The notes: generated by a model from the letters alone, not told the origin. A stretch of DNA of 64,000 nt from Diphasiastrum complanatum (GCA_029204225.1 CM055096.1:3221352-3285351); one strand, 5' to 3'; positions 11,755 through 23,163 are shown, numbered from the stretch's first letter. Translations and numbers: made by a program.

Positions 11755-12310
11755 CTCTTCAACTAGTTTTAGCATGGACTTTGATAACACTCCAAGTGAT
11801 GTCCTATGCTTCATAAACAAGTCCTTTCCCAATCCTTTGGTGAAGATATCAGCTACACATTCCCTTCAAGAAACATGTTGAAGCTCCACCTCCTTTATCA
11901 TGACTTGCTCCCTCACATAGTAAAAAGCATCTACATCAAGCTCAACTTTGAGGTCTTTACTTAGCAATTGATTCACATTAAGTAAATTCTTGGTAATAGA
12001 TGGAATGAACAAAACATCTTCCAAATGAACATTCCTATTTTTAGAGAGTGAAACAGGAATTGTGCCAATCCCTTTGATTGCACACTCACCATCATTGGCC
12101 GTGTAGATCACCTTCTTGTCATCTCCATATGCCAACAAAGAAGTGAAGTACTCTTTGTGAAAAGTCATGTGTGAACTTGCTCCACTATCAATCCACCATG
12201 GATCTAGATATTCATCATTAGCAAGCATACATGAAGACATCACAAAAGCATCATCATTTGCATCTTCAACATCCAAACCATCCTCATCAAGAGTAAGATT
12301 ACCTTGCTTG
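11755..12310 (-). pseudogene. Copia remnant: protease joined to RNase H end
   Basis: On the minus strand the frame ending at 11866 carries the copia aspartic protease signature WWIDSGASSHMT, with the usual downstream block (VLFIPSITKNLLNVNQL). Immediately beyond its stop, 11865-11755 reads ADIFTKGLGKDLFMKHR..LGV, which is the C-terminal end of copia RNase H, followed by a purine tract and a TG LTR start. Integrase, reverse transcriptase and most of RNase H are missing. This is a non-autonomous, internally deleted element. The gag upstream of 12310 is also lost. Confidence 0.75.
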
Positions 12311-14427
12311 TCTCCATTGAATAATTACGTAGCAATATGGATCAATGATCCATTTTATCATTAAGTTCTTGAATTACCATTAAGAGCCAAGACTATGGTA
12401 CTTACAAACTTGGATATCTCAGTAATTGGTATAGTCAATGGATTTATAGTTCACATAATTGGCCCAAAGTGTTCAAAGAACAAGGAATTGAGAACAATTT
12501 TCATTGAAATAGAAACTCATAGAATAAAATTTAATATAACAAAATCCACATTCAAGAAAATTATGAGTATTATAAGCAATTTTAGGAATCATCCCACATT
12601 CAACTTTGTACTTTCATACGGAACCCTAGAACTTTGTGCTCATTCTATCATCTCATTCTAGTGCATGCATATTCTTACAAACCGGAATGGCATCTGATGA
12701 TGAGTAGGATCTAAAAGAGATAACTATTCAAAGTGCTTTATTCAATGAGAACTTTGGGAATGTCTTTTTTTTTATATTAATGATAATGTTGTTTGACTAT
12801 TTCAGCTTTTTCGAAAATTGAAAGCCAAAATTTCTTCATACAAGACTTTTTTTTTAGACAAATTCATCTACATAATAGGTTTATCCCACGATAAAATAGA
12901 CGTACTTATTAAACTCTTGCAACATTGATCCAGACATTTACAAAAATGAATTCCAAAACAATATAGAAGAAAAAGCATGTCAAAGATAGATCTTATTATA
13001 TCTTATTGTTTTTTGGATTTCTTAGAGCATTTGTTTATTAAGATGTTTTCAATAAATATACCTTCATCCAACACTATGACTTTGATGCAAATATCAAATA
13101 ATAATTACTCACAACACTTTTTTTACATTAACTAATCCATAAGGTTTTATTTTGATGGGGTCCATTGGCATTTAAAGACATATTGTTAACATTGTCTTTG
13201 AGTGCTTGCTAATGGTGACTATTCATTGTCCACATCATGTCGTGACAATTTATTATTATTATTATTTTTTTATATTATCCTCACATTCATTATTTTCAAT
13301 GATTAAAACATATCGGTATATTTTTTTCCTATCAAATGTGTCATGGTTGCTTGCAGGTGAAACATAAGCCCACTTGGTGAAAATGATCAATCTCAGTCTT
13401 AGAACTAGTTTTGTTGAAAGAGCAACAACATGTTTCTTGGTGGTATTCTTTTCAAAATATTTAGAATATTGTATCATTCATTATCCTCTTTATCAATCTT
13501 GCTTGTGTATATCAATTCATTCTCCACTTTATCATACTTTGATTGTTGACCATTTACTTGAATATTATGGTTTAAGTAGGAAAGCTATTTGCATAGCTTG
13601 ATCCAGATGATTACATAATCTATGAGTAACAATATAAGCTCCAATATCACTTTGTAAATCTTGGATATACCTTTATAAATGGTCATTTTATGTGATTGCA
13701 GGGACAATGGACTTGCAATTCTCATGTTGTAATGCTTCTTGTCAAAGCCTTCTCCATTTACATTTGTTTTTTAATCCTAAATAATTCGAGACACACAAAT
13801 AGTACAAATACATGAGGATAAAAGTATTCGACAATAGATGGATTTGCGCAAAGTAGGATGGAGGCATAGATCCAGAAATCTGCTGAGTTGCGGGGAGAAA
13901 TCGGTGGAAACATTGTGTTTCAGTCTGTTAAAAAGAATACCCATAAACTAAATCATGCTTCAACATCCATCACAAACCAGCATTGCTACCGTAGACTTGC
14001 AGCGTATCAAAAACTTGCATGTGGAAGCTCCGAATTGGCTAAAGATATGAAGACATAAATGAAAAAAGAAGTGAAACCTGTGTACATCTACCGTAGGGCG
14101 TATGTACACAACAAAAGTCTATGTGCCGGACAATGGCAGATGAAATTCGAGAAGACGGCTGCTCAACACATCCACTTTGAGCAGCTTATGAGCATATCAA
14201 ATACATGTACGGAGTATCCTGTCTTGCATAATGCGTGATGCTTAGCTGCAAGATCAGTGAATACAAGAATTGATGGATCATGGAGATGCTGCTAAGAAAA
14301 ACATCAATCAGTTTTCGACATTAAATCTTTTTACTTTTATGTTGCAGTGCATTTTTTTGTTGCTTAATGTAGTTCTTGTAGTAGCGAGTGTAGGTACAGT
14401 TTGCACGGGCCAATCTTAACGGGGTAC
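12311..14427. other. No supportable gene
   Basis: AT-rich sequence with only short, unrelated open frames on both strands. No repeat shared with the rest of the window was noticed. Confidence 0.5.
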
Positions 14428-15039
14428 TTAAACCTTTGAATGGATGGCACTAAATTTATGGTGGTGTAAATGAGCATGCAAGATCTCCTGACACGCCTGA
14501 CCTTCTATTAGGGTGATAGATCTTAGAGCGCAGTCAATCTCAGAGGGTGCCTGAACCTCAAACCGCGTCTTGATAATATCACTAGCATACACAGTCACGG
14601 TGTGCTGGTAATCATAACGCAATTTTCTACGATGGTGGTAGGGCAAGTGCTCATGGACCTGTTCGTATGCAAAGGAAGGAATGGCTCTGCTTTGAATCCT
14701 GTAAACAGGCAGAGGAATGCCAGGATCGGCCATAGTTTCTATGATATACTCATGCTTATGGAAAGTGTTATGCCACTCGCCCGGTTCTGCACTCACTGTG
14801 GCAGTTTCTTGTTTGTGGAAGATTTGGGGCGGCTGCTCCGATATTTGGTCGCTTTGCTGGAGTTGGATGATGAATTTGTGACGATCCACCACCAGGCCTG
14901 GCTGATGAATACCTCGAGTGAAGATGAAGCGCCACTTGTTGCTGTCTTCTGGTGGAAAGTTGCGTGCAAATCGACTGCGTCTGTTCGTGATTTTGTACTC
15001 GTATCCAGGGATGGGGATCTTCCACTGCCCGATCACCAT
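14428..15039 (-). CDS. Orphan protein, 203 aa, unknown function
   Basis: An uninterrupted minus-strand frame begins at an ATG at 15039-15037 (MVIGQWKIPIPGYEYKI) and ends at 14428. I chose this ATG because the upstream extension to 15090 has no ATG and runs through an alanine-rich, leader-like segment. The protein is hydrophilic and His/Gln-rich, with no signal peptide, membrane span or recognised domain. Local G+C is higher than in the flanking repeats. A TATA-like atatatag lies near 15092-15104, and (CT)n plus a C23 run (minus strand) lie beyond it, typical of plant 5' regions. A 231-codon frame on the opposite strand overlaps it completely and is probably a shadow. Lineage-specific gene or chance ORF; moderately sure it is real. 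Confidence 0.5.
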   Translation of the reverse strand: MVIGQWKIPIPGYEYKITNRRSRFARNFPPEDSNKWRFIFTRGIHQPGLVVDRHKFIIQLQQSDQISEQPPQIFHKQETATVSAEPGEWHNTFHKHEYIIETMADPGIPLPVYRIQSRAIPSFAYEQVHEHLPYHHRRKLRYDYQHTVTVYASDIIKTRFEVQAPSEIDCALRSITLIEGQACQEILHAHLHHHKFSAIHSKV

Positions 15040-15121
15040 AGCCGCTGCTACTGCTGCGGCTGCTGGATCAGACTGATCGATCGAGAGCAATATCTATATA
15101 TGTATATCGAGATCGAGAGAC

Positions 15122-15181
15122 CGAGAGAGAGAGAGAGAGAGAGAGAAAGGGGTGGCGTGGGGGGGGGGGGGGGGGGGGGGG
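15122..15181 (+). repeat. (GA)n followed by a 23-base G run
   Basis: GA dinucleotides at 15122-15146 are followed after a short spacer by an unbroken run of 23 G at 15159-15181. The tract lies about 85-145 bp upstream of the start codon of the minus-strand orphan gene. Such a run could form a G-quadruplex; it could also be length-uncertain in the assembly. Confidence 0.9.
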
Positions 15182-15567
15182 TGTGCGTTGTGATTGAAGC
15201 GCCGGGGATGGAATGGCCTCTTGGCCTTTCAGTCTATACCCTTCTTCCCACAATCCATAGGAGGGTCACCTCCTCCTATGCCCCTTATAAGCACTAGTCT
15301 TCCTCCTATTCTCATGTGTGACAAATCTTTGGCCATGACTCACGAGATATATGCATAGCACATGGCAAATCTATGTTGGCTCAAATCTATCATGTGGGAT
15401 CATATAGATGGCACCATTAGAATCTCTTGCAAACCATACTTAAGGTTGTATTTTCATAAGGTCAGGTCAATGCGTTACTATGCAAGTACTCTCATAGACG
15501 TAGGTGCATGCCCTATTGCTTCGTGTAGTTATTAGTTGAATGCAATGAAATGTTCACATACATATGT

Positions 15568-15570
<3 letters not shown>

Positions 15571-15606
<36 letters not shown>
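15571..15606. repeat. (AT)n microsatellite
   Basis: Eighteen AT dinucleotides in a row, self-complementary. No gene is nearby. Confidence 0.95.
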
Positions 15607-15613
<7 letters not shown>

Positions 15614-15706
15614 ATGAGTCATGAAAAACAATCAGTTTGCTCATGGATCAAAAGGTGAAGCCTCACTAGATGTCAATCAAAAAGCTTCCGAATTTGCTAT
15701 GACAAT

Positions 15707-16083
15707 CATTAGAGGAGTTTTGAGTTCCAAAAAGACCCTTTAAAAATTCGTGCAAGATGCCTTTTTTATTATTAAAATATTATAACACTCATACTTTTGA
15801 CTTGCCATAACTTTTTAATCGTAGCTCAGAAGTATGAATGTAACATATCATTTGAAAGCCCTTGTTGAGCACTTTCTAATGCACCAAACTTCGCTAAATT
15901 CGAACTTACCACTAAAAAGTTATGCCATTTTTAGTATGGAATCAAAATGTGGACTCAAAAAGTTACGTTACGTAGATTTCAAATTTGAGTGTTTTGATTG
16001 GTCCATGTGTAAGAAAAATTTGAGAAAAAATATAAAAAGAATCTTTACAGAGGGTCTTTTTGGGATTTAGAACTCCTCTAATG
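15707..16083. mobile_element. MITE, 377 bp, copy 1
   Basis: The ends are inverted repeats: CATTAGAGGAGTTTTGAG at the left, and CATTAGAGGAGTTCTAAA when the right end is reverse-complemented. Both continue into a CCAAAAAGACCC block, for roughly 30-40 bp of imperfect inversion. A second copy of nearly the same length and sequence lies at 49641-50016. The interior encodes no transposase. A clear target-site duplication was not identified, so the superfamily (MULE or other) is open. Confidence 0.85.
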
Positions 16084-16731
16084 TCATGTCAAAATTTAAG
16101 ATCCAAAATGATCCAAAATATAGATCTAGGCACAATAGAAGATGCACAAAAACAAATGTGAAATTTGTAGACAATTCTACACATAGAATTTCTAGTTTGA
16201 TCAAGATAACTCTACCAAAGCAAGCTAGAATGAAAAGCTATTCAACATTCGCAAAGATCTAATCCAATTCTCTGTTAACAGGCCATAAAACATCAACAAA
16301 TCATTTACTTCTCTCCAATAGAGATAAATCAAGCTTACAAGTAGTATTCTACTTACAAGTAGAAGAGAACCAAAAATAATGAAATAGTCTTGACTCCAAG
16401 CCGTCCAAAAGTGGATTACCACTTAGGGTCTACATTCTCCAGAACTACCTGCTATTTGACTATCTCTCTCTCCTCTCTCTAGAGTAGCCAAGCTTATCCG
16501 AAACTAGCCCTGAAATAGTCATATTGGCCAAAATTGCCAAATTAAAGCTAAAAATGAGCCTTTAATGACTAAGTAACCAAATTAACTTGGACCCAACTTA
16601 AAGATTGGTCATGTAGCCTACTTTCACACGTGTGAACTAGCCATGTGAAGTTTATTTGCTAATTTGATACCATTTAGGCTCAAATCGCCAAACCAAGCAG
16701 TTAAGTAGAAAACTAGTTGACACTTTTCACA
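16084..16731 (-). mobile_element. Putative copia 3' LTR, minus strand
   Basis: The right edge at 16731-16722 reads TGTGAAAAGT on the minus strand, directly after a purine tract and the RNase H end. This is the same arrangement as at 11750, and the first ~20 bases of the two LTRs are similar (TGTGAAA..T..CAACTAG). The left limit is unclear because the MITE abuts it at 16083. Confidence 0.5.
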
Positions 16732-16806
16732 CTCCCTCTTCAACTAGTTTTAGCATAGGTTTAGAACATAAACCAAGATGTGATATATGCTTTATGAATA
16801 AGTCTT
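16732..16806 (-). pseudogene. Copia RNase H C-terminal scrap
   Basis: The minus strand reads a weakened version of the copia RNase H end (KHI..LGL.SKPMLKLVEEGV), including the LKLVEEG block shared with 11755-11800. It marks a relative of the element at 11755-12310. Everything upstream in that element is gone or replaced by the LINE. Confidence 0.55.
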
Positions 16807-16924
16807 TTTCTCTAAGTATATATAAATATGAAATGGAAAGACTTCATAATGGATATAGAGAATAGTGTCCATATTGGATGCTTCACGTTGGAAAAACAAC
16901 ATGAGGAGTAACATAAAATCATAA

Positions 16925-18713
16925 TGAACGGGTATAGTTTACATAGCAGAGATGGAGGGAAAAGGAGAAGGCGATGGTGACGAAGACTTCCACATGAACT
17001 TTGGTGACTTACCACAAGAGTCTAAGACTGAGCAGGGTAGGGCAGCAGGATCTCAGTCCTTGGAGGAAGACTTTCTAGCCTTGAGTAGCGAGGCTTTTGT
17101 AGTGGTAAGGGGCAACAAAGGTGCTACAGCAGCCTTATTTTGGCAAGGTGATAGATAGAAATGCAGCCCCATCGGTTGGTAGGCTCCAGGATATGGTTGA
17201 CCCCCATCTCTGCCCTGGGGGAACATGATGAAGGCAAAGGGAGTGCAAAGGGTAAGCATCTCCAGATGAATGGTAGCCATAATGAGTAGATTTCTGAATC
17301 CTTTCATGCAGGAAAGACAGACCCAAGTCAAAAGTTTAAAGCCTCTCTGCCTTTTGTTGATGCTAAGGGCAATGGGGGAGGGATTGCTTCCCTTGGGAGT
17401 GACATTCGAAGTAGGATGAATCAAGTATGGAGCCAAGAGATTGGAAAATGGAAGGAAAGCCAGGGCAACAAGAAAGCTTCATCCCAGGAGAATGGAGAGG
17501 TTATCTCAGGAGAGGGCAACAAGTGCAAAGCTAATTGGGCTGATGTGGTGGCCGACCTTTGCCAAGAGGAGGGAAGTACTGCCACTCTTGGTAATGTTAC
17601 AGCTAGACATCAGGGTGAAGAGAAGAGACTAACCAAGGATACTCAACCAAAGCTTCATTCAAGGGTTGAAGACCAAGATGGCAAGATTCATAATGATGGT
17701 TGTTGGGCCCCCAAGTTTTACCCCTTTGAAACAGGTTCCTCTAGTCCAGACAGGGCATCAAAAGAGTTCGTGCTTACCCTTCCCTTGGAATTGGAGAAAG
17801 CTACCTTGGACAAGTTTAACAAGAGAGCTTTGATTGAGCTGAGTATGGGCCAAGACCACCGCTGGAAGAACTTAGAAAGTGGATTGTAGCCCAATGGTCC
17901 AGAGTAAGGATTCTTCTTGCTAAGGTTCAATACCTCCCAAAAAATTATTTTTCTTTTTTGTTTGTTGATGAGGAGAGTACCAGGAGGGCATTGGTAGAAG
18001 GCCCATGGCTTTTCAGAGCTTCCCCTATCATTTTGTTCAAATATGATTCGGAATTCAATCCAGAAAATAAAAAGCCTACCCTGGTGCCAATGTGGGTGGA
18101 GCTGATAGATGTGCCCTTGCCACCTTTGAGATCACTTAGACCACATTGTCTTACCAATTGGCAAATGCCTAGCTCTCAGGAAAGAGGATGGCTTCAATCA
18201 GAGATGGTTTCCCAGGTTTTGGTGGAAGTGGACCTTGGCAATGATTTGCCTAGTGTCACCAAGGTGATGGGGAGCTCCTATGTCTCCAATATTAGGGTTG
18301 TCTATAAATCCCTGCTGGATGCTTGTTTCTACTGTAGGCAGAGGGGGCATTTGATCAGAGACTGTCCAAACAGGGAGAAGATCCAATCTAAGAAAGATTA
18401 TCCCCCAAGGGCTTGGGAAAGAGGAAGGCAGCCCATCTTGGATGAGGAGGGCTTTACCTTTTATAAAAGTGCAAACAAGGAAAGCAAAAATGCCAAAGAA
18501 TCAGATGAGGAGAAAGGAGCCCACCATGAGCAGGCTGAGAAACATAGGAATGAGGTAGGGCCTTTGGAGAATGATGAGGGATTCACCATTCACAGGCGGA
18601 AAGGAGACTTGAGAGGTCCCCAAAGCATCATTGAACAAAGAGAACAGCCACAAGCATCCTTCTCACAAAGCAAGGAGGCATCCGTTGATGAGGGAAATGG
18701 CTCTGAAGCATAG
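16925..18713 (+). pseudogene. LINE ORF1 (DUF4283 plus CCHC zinc knuckle)
   Basis: Reading frames on the plus strand give a plant L1-type ORF1. An acidic N-terminal part begins at the ATG at 16952, is broken by a frameshift near 17155, and resumes at 17416-17889. The DUF4283-like domain (17958 onward, VDEESTRRALVEGPWLFR...) follows, with PMWVELIDVPLP further on. A zinc knuckle, C-FY-C-RQRG-H-LIRD-C (CX2CX4HX4C), lies near 18328-18372, and the C-terminal tail is charged. ORF1 proteins of this class bind LINE RNA. Stops at 17154-17156 and 17887-17889 plus frameshifts mean it is not intact. It sits just upstream of ORF2 in the same orientation. Confidence 0.8.
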
Positions 18714-19336
18714 GGTATTCCATTGTCAAAAGGCCCACAAGAAGCCTCCAAAGTCAGCCAAGGATTGGAGCTTCCAAAGCCTAACAAAGAGGTTTTGGCA
18801 GTATTGGACTATTTGAGCCTGGAGGCCGCCAACACCAATAAAGCGGGGGCCTAAACAACTATACAACAGACCTACAAAGAACCAATTACAGATTGAGATA
18901 GGCATCCATAACCTGATGTACAACCAGTTGGGGGGTAGAGAGAGAAAGATTTGAGGCTTGACCCTCTGGAAACTGCCTTGAATACCCCCCCAGGGGAAAT
19001 GTTTTTTTTTAACGGCAACTAGCCTGTATAGTTGTACAACACTACAGAACAGTCTTCCCACTATAGCGTCTCAGCTCCATATGGGAGGCCGTACAACCAC
19101 TTAGAGAGAAGTTTGGGAGAAACCCATTGTCCACAGCTTGGTTCAGAGGGCATTGGGACTGAAGAGGGCCATAGATTACTTGCATTGGAGGTAAGCTCAG
19201 TTGAGAACTCACCATTCATGATTACAGATGGGCTTTTGGGGAGTAAAAGACTCCAGGAGGAAAGACCCCCCCCAAACAAGCCGAAGAAGAAGGGAAGAAC
19301 CAAAGGAGCAGGTGCTAAGGCCAAACGTTTGTTGAA

Positions 19337-20222
19337 ATGCTAATTATCTCAACTAGAGGCTTGTCAGAGGAGGAAAAGGCTAGAGCCTGGAGAAAATGGA
19401 TGTGGGACAATCGGTTAAACCTGGATTTTATTTCCCTCCAAGAGGTGAAAGTTATTGGAAAGGACCTTAAAAAGAACTTGGAGTTAATCTCAAAGTCTCA
19501 CAGCTGGCATTGGACGGATCACCAAAGAGGCCAAGGAGTTTTGGCTCTGGGCATTCACAGGAAGGTGGAGAGTAGAGTGGTGCATGTCATATGTGGCTTA
19601 TGCCACGACTGGAAGGAAGTAAAGCTGGAGTGGGAGGGGCGTGTTATTAGCCTCATCTTTGTCTATGCCAAGAACACTACGGGAGAAAGGATCCCCCGTT
19701 GGAGGTAACTAGCTGAGAAGGGGAGCAGCATCATCCTAGTGGGAGACCTTAATATGGTGGAGTCCCGACAGGATAGATATAAGGGCAAAGGAAACATCAT
19801 CTCTGGCAGGGAATTCGAGGAATGGATGAGGATGAAACAAAGTACTAACATACAGGAGATTGAGGGACAACATGATTTCACTTGGAGTAACCACCAAGAG
19901 GGGGCTAACCTTAGGATGGCCAGGTTGGATAGAGGCTACATTTCCCATTCAAGCTTGAGAGGGCTAAGCAGTTCGGCAATTGCTCTTGGTTTAGGGCAGA
20001 TAATAAACTACTTCAAATTGAAGAAATTCAAATGGGAATCAGGGAGATTTGGAATATGGCTGAGAAGAGAAGAGGTTCAGCCACCAAGCTTTGGCTTGGA
20101 GCCTTGAAGAAAACCCAAAGCTTGTTAGCCAGGACTAGGAAAGCTCTTTCAGAGAAGAGGGCTAAGGAAAAGGCAGCCCTATTTAAGAAGGTTGAGGACT
20201 TGGAAAAGAGAATCATGGTGAG
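19337..20222 (+). pseudogene. LINE ORF2, endonuclease part only
   Basis: The ORF opens with STRGL, the usual W-N-x-RGL of L1 apurinic-like endonucleases. It continues with the catalytic-glutamate block LQEVK and, after a stop at 19706-19708, VGDLNMVESR and a TW.N....LRMARLDRGYI block. Later frames give the linker helix (ALKKTQSLLARTRKALSEKRAKEK). Coding similarity ends at about 20222-20232, before the reverse transcriptase. LINEs normally lose their 5' end on insertion, so loss of the 3' part points to a later deletion or to interruption by the neighbouring CACTA unit. The endonuclease nicks target DNA for target-primed reverse transcription; this copy cannot do so. Confidence 0.85.
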
Positions 20223-20496
20223 GACACTCTAAATTTTTCTAGTATGCGTTGGCTGCAGATCAGGTGTGAGCACTTCATATTGGTCCACGTGAACCGATCT
20301 TCTACGAAATATTAGTATACTTCTCTGAATTACGCCAATAACAGTTGTCAAATGGATACTATCAATCACTATTAAAAAAAGTATATGTCAAAGAATAATT
20401 ATAGCCATTGTAGTATATCATGTAAATGTCAAGAATTACTAGTTGTATGTAATTGTAAACAAAAGACTATGTACACAAGATAGACATTGTTTGAAT

Positions 20497-21810
20497 GATT
20501 ACCTGAGCATTCACCTAATCCTTGATAGTCATTCATTGTTCACATTACAATGGCATGTAGTGTAAACTCCCTCTCATGTAAGGGGCGCGAAATGTCATAT
20601 GCTTTTATCCCCTTCCACAAATCTTCCAACTCGTCAATAAGCGGCTCAAGATACACATCCATGTTCTTAACCTTGCGTTGGCCAAGAATTGAAAGTGCCA
20701 ACATAATGTGTCTCTTTTTTGTACTCAACCAAGGAGGAATATTAAAATTTACCAAGAAAACAGGCCAAATGGCCCACGTAGTTGCTCGTACACCAAAGGG
20801 GTTCACACCATCTGTTGCAAGACCAAATCTCACATTTCTTGACTCATTGGCAAAGCTTGGATACTCTTTGTTGATGTGTTTCGATGCAGGCGAATTTGAA
20901 GGTACCCTCATCATCCCATCCGCAGAGGTATGGTGTGCATGCCAGTCCATATGTTGTGCAAGAGATTTACAACGAAATAAACATTGCAATCGTGGAATTA
21001 CTGGAAAATTTCGTAAAATTTTGCACGGAATGGTTGCTCCTTGCAAATCATCTCTATATCAAGGAGTATCACAAATGGGACATTTCTTGAGTGATTCGTA
21101 CCTTCCTCGATATAAAATACAATCTTTTGCAAGATATTGCTTGTAGTCCATCCCGGTGTTAGTCAACATCTTTCGTGCCTCATCTCTTGTCTCAGGCATG
21201 ACATTCCCTTCTGGGAGAATTTTGTTTTTCAATAGTCTGTACATGACAAAAGAAGTCATTGTAAAAAAAATATCACTCGATGTCCAAATTGTAAATTTTG
21301 TTTCAAAGCAAAAATAACAAGTAGATGAAAAGAAATTTACTCAAATAATGATGTGAGGCTTTGGTCACTCCATGTATATTTGGCTTGAAGATTTAATAGA
21401 AGTAGAGAAGTCACCAAACGAGATGCCTTTGCTCTAGGATACAATGCGGTCTTTGATTCTTCTCGCAATTTTCTTTCTTCTTTAGACAAAAGTGCCTCCT
21501 CATCTTGTTCATTGTGTCTAGCTGCAATATTGTTCTCGTACATATCATCCAACATATCTCCATGACTTCAAATTCATCATTCATTGGAAGCTCATTTTCA
21601 TCGTTGGAACTTGTTTGCGAATAAGTAGATCTAGATGAGCTAGATTCAGATGCATTAGTCTCTTGATTAATGCGCTCATCAATTTCCATTATCTCTTTTA
21701 AGCCTTGACGTAGATGACGAGGTAATTGTTTTATATGTGGACCGTCGTATTGCATTCGTCGTCTACGTCGACCATTACGAGGATTATTGTCTCCAACACT
21801 AAATGAGGAT
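20497..21810 (-). pseudogene. CACTA (En/Spm) transposase TNP2 domain
   Basis: Read from 21810 down, minus-strand exons give in order: a basic linker (RNGRRRRRMQYDGPHIKQLP), an acidic Ser-rich segment, an ALYP...S.L...LLLLNLQAKY block (21555-21337), the DCILYRG.Y....KCPICD motif (21259-21059), and the main TNP2 core (21046-20540). The core carries PCKILRNFPVIPRLQCLF, MDWHAH, DGMMRVPSNSPASK, FGLATDGVNPFG, NIPPWL and VYLEPLIDELEDLW. A TGA at about 20538-20540 replaces the tryptophan normally found in the .M.TMNDY block. A frameshift separates the segments near 21555. Sequence ends at about 20497 with a donor-like CAG/GTAATC. The C-terminal half is missing. Excision would have been its role; this copy is dead. 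Confidence 0.85.
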
Positions 21811-22152
21811 GAAGAATCCTATATAACAAAATAAGAAGAAGTAGATTGAAACAATGCTTGATAAACATTTCCTCCCAATACTTGATAGATCTAAATGTTG
21901 CATATGAATATAAATTACCTCTTATTTTAAAAAGTGTGAACATACCAATGTATCTATTAGACAGATTTGTCTTTTCAACTTGTTAACATTCAATGAACTC
22001 AAAGACGAATAATGCTCCTAACATTTAATCTAGGCAAGTGACGAATAATGCTCCTAACATTTGATGTGTTTAATGACACAAACTAAATACAATCAAGAAG
22101 CATGGATTATACATCTCTACATATCAACAAAATTTAAATCTTCATATTTGAC

Positions 22153-23139
22153 TTATTGTCTTTTGCAAACATTTGGGTAGAGGACGGTTGAAACTATACT
22201 TGATGAACAATCCTCCCCAAAGCTGATAGATCTAGTGGCACAGACCATTACATAAGTGCCCTTTACATTCCTAGTAAAATATTCTTCTTTTCCATTGGTG
22301 TGTTCTTCAAAATCACAATTCGTCAATAGAGGGTGGCCAATGGAACTATTTATATATACAGCAATGTTTCCATGCACATCTGGATGTCCATCAATGTATG
22401 TACAATTTACCCTTGAGATGTTGCCTCCTTGCATGCGTTGCTCCTCTAAAGAACAAGCATTTAAATTCAAGCCATATACTTGCATCCTCCATTGGTGACG
22501 ACACAAAGCATGCCAATCATCCCAATTGTATTGAGGTCCTGCATATGGCATCAATGTCACAACACTATTTAAAGGGACCTCAATACTACTCAATGCAAAA
22601 AGGCCCAAAGTAGCCTTAGAAAAGTGTTCACTAGGCATGATCATGTACATTCGACCCCAATACGTAAATGGTGTTCCATTTAATGGTAATGGTGATTGGA
22701 GTGGCCAACACGAATATCTACTTCTAATAAAAGTTTTTACTAATGGTTGCAAGCTAGGTGGAAGAGGAAGGTCAGACAAAGAACCTAGAATGTCTTTTGA
22801 AACATCAACAGTGTGTAGTAATTTGCAATTATCTTTCAAACTAGTCATAATACGTCCAAGACGTGTTCTCTTTTTTAAAGGGGTGGTCAAGTTTGTGGAA
22901 TCCACATGGAGTATCGTGGAGGACTCATGTGCAACATCTAGGATAGGTGTGGTTGGGTGGTAAGAACGAGGCATTGATGAACTAATTATATCATGCAAGG
23001 GGTCATCATCAACAAGAGCATCATCTAGGGCCAATGATGATCCAAAATCAATATTCATGTGATTTATCCTATCAATAATATTCTCGATCTCTCTTGCAAC
23101 TCTTTTTCTTGAAACCAACTTATGGTCCTTCTTCTGCAA
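22153..23139 (-). CDS. SET-domain-like protein within a CACTA unit
   Basis: A 328-codon open frame whose true exon start is probably 23134, just after an acceptor-like ttttgcag. Residues 1-110 are basic/acidic with no recognised domain. Residues ~178-315 fit a divergent SET methyltransferase fold: LGLFALSSIEV near 178-188, PYAGP near 198-202, YIDG..D.HGNIAVYINSS at 248-266 (compare the usual N.ARFINHSC.PNC), TNCDFEE at 273-279, and VMVCATRSISFGED at 297-310 (compare A.RDI..GEE). The INHS motif is INSS here and no Cys-rich post-SET region follows. The frame is open throughout. It lies between the transposase-associated exon (24040-24231) and the TNP2 exons, all on the minus strand. The fold is inferred from motif order; activity is unknown. 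Confidence 0.6.
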   Translation of the reverse strand: MQKKDHKLVSRKRVAREIENIIDRINHMNIDFGSSLALDDALVDDDPLHDIISSSMPRSYHPTTPILDVAHESSTILHVDSTNLTTPLKKRTRLGRIMTSLKDNCKLLHTVDVSKDILGSLSDLPLPPSLQPLVKTFIRSRYSCWPLQSPLPLNGTPFTYWGRMYMIMPSEHFSKATLGLFALSSIEVPLNSVVTLMPYAGPQYNWDDWHALCRHQWRMQVYGLNLNACSLEEQRMQGGNISRVNCTYIDGHPDVHGNIAVYINSSIGHPLLTNCDFEEHTNGKEEYFTRNVKGTYVMVCATRSISFGEDCSSSIVSTVLYPNVCKRQ

Positions 23140-23163
23140 AAGTTGAAAATGTTAGATGTATCA

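Noticed and set aside
13262-13601. Overlapping ORFs on both strands near 13.3-13.6 kb
   Set aside because: Low-complexity AT-rich translation without any domain.
14602-15297. 231-codon plus-strand ORF
   Set aside because: It overlaps the minus-strand orphan frame and runs through (GA)n and G23 into a poly-Gly stretch. Kept as a shadow, though strand choice is not certain.
20225-20230. CACTC at the LINE/CACTA junction as a transposon terminus
   Set aside because: No matching inverted end with a 3-bp duplication was found to the right. TAGTG at 25033-25037 is too short to pair with it.
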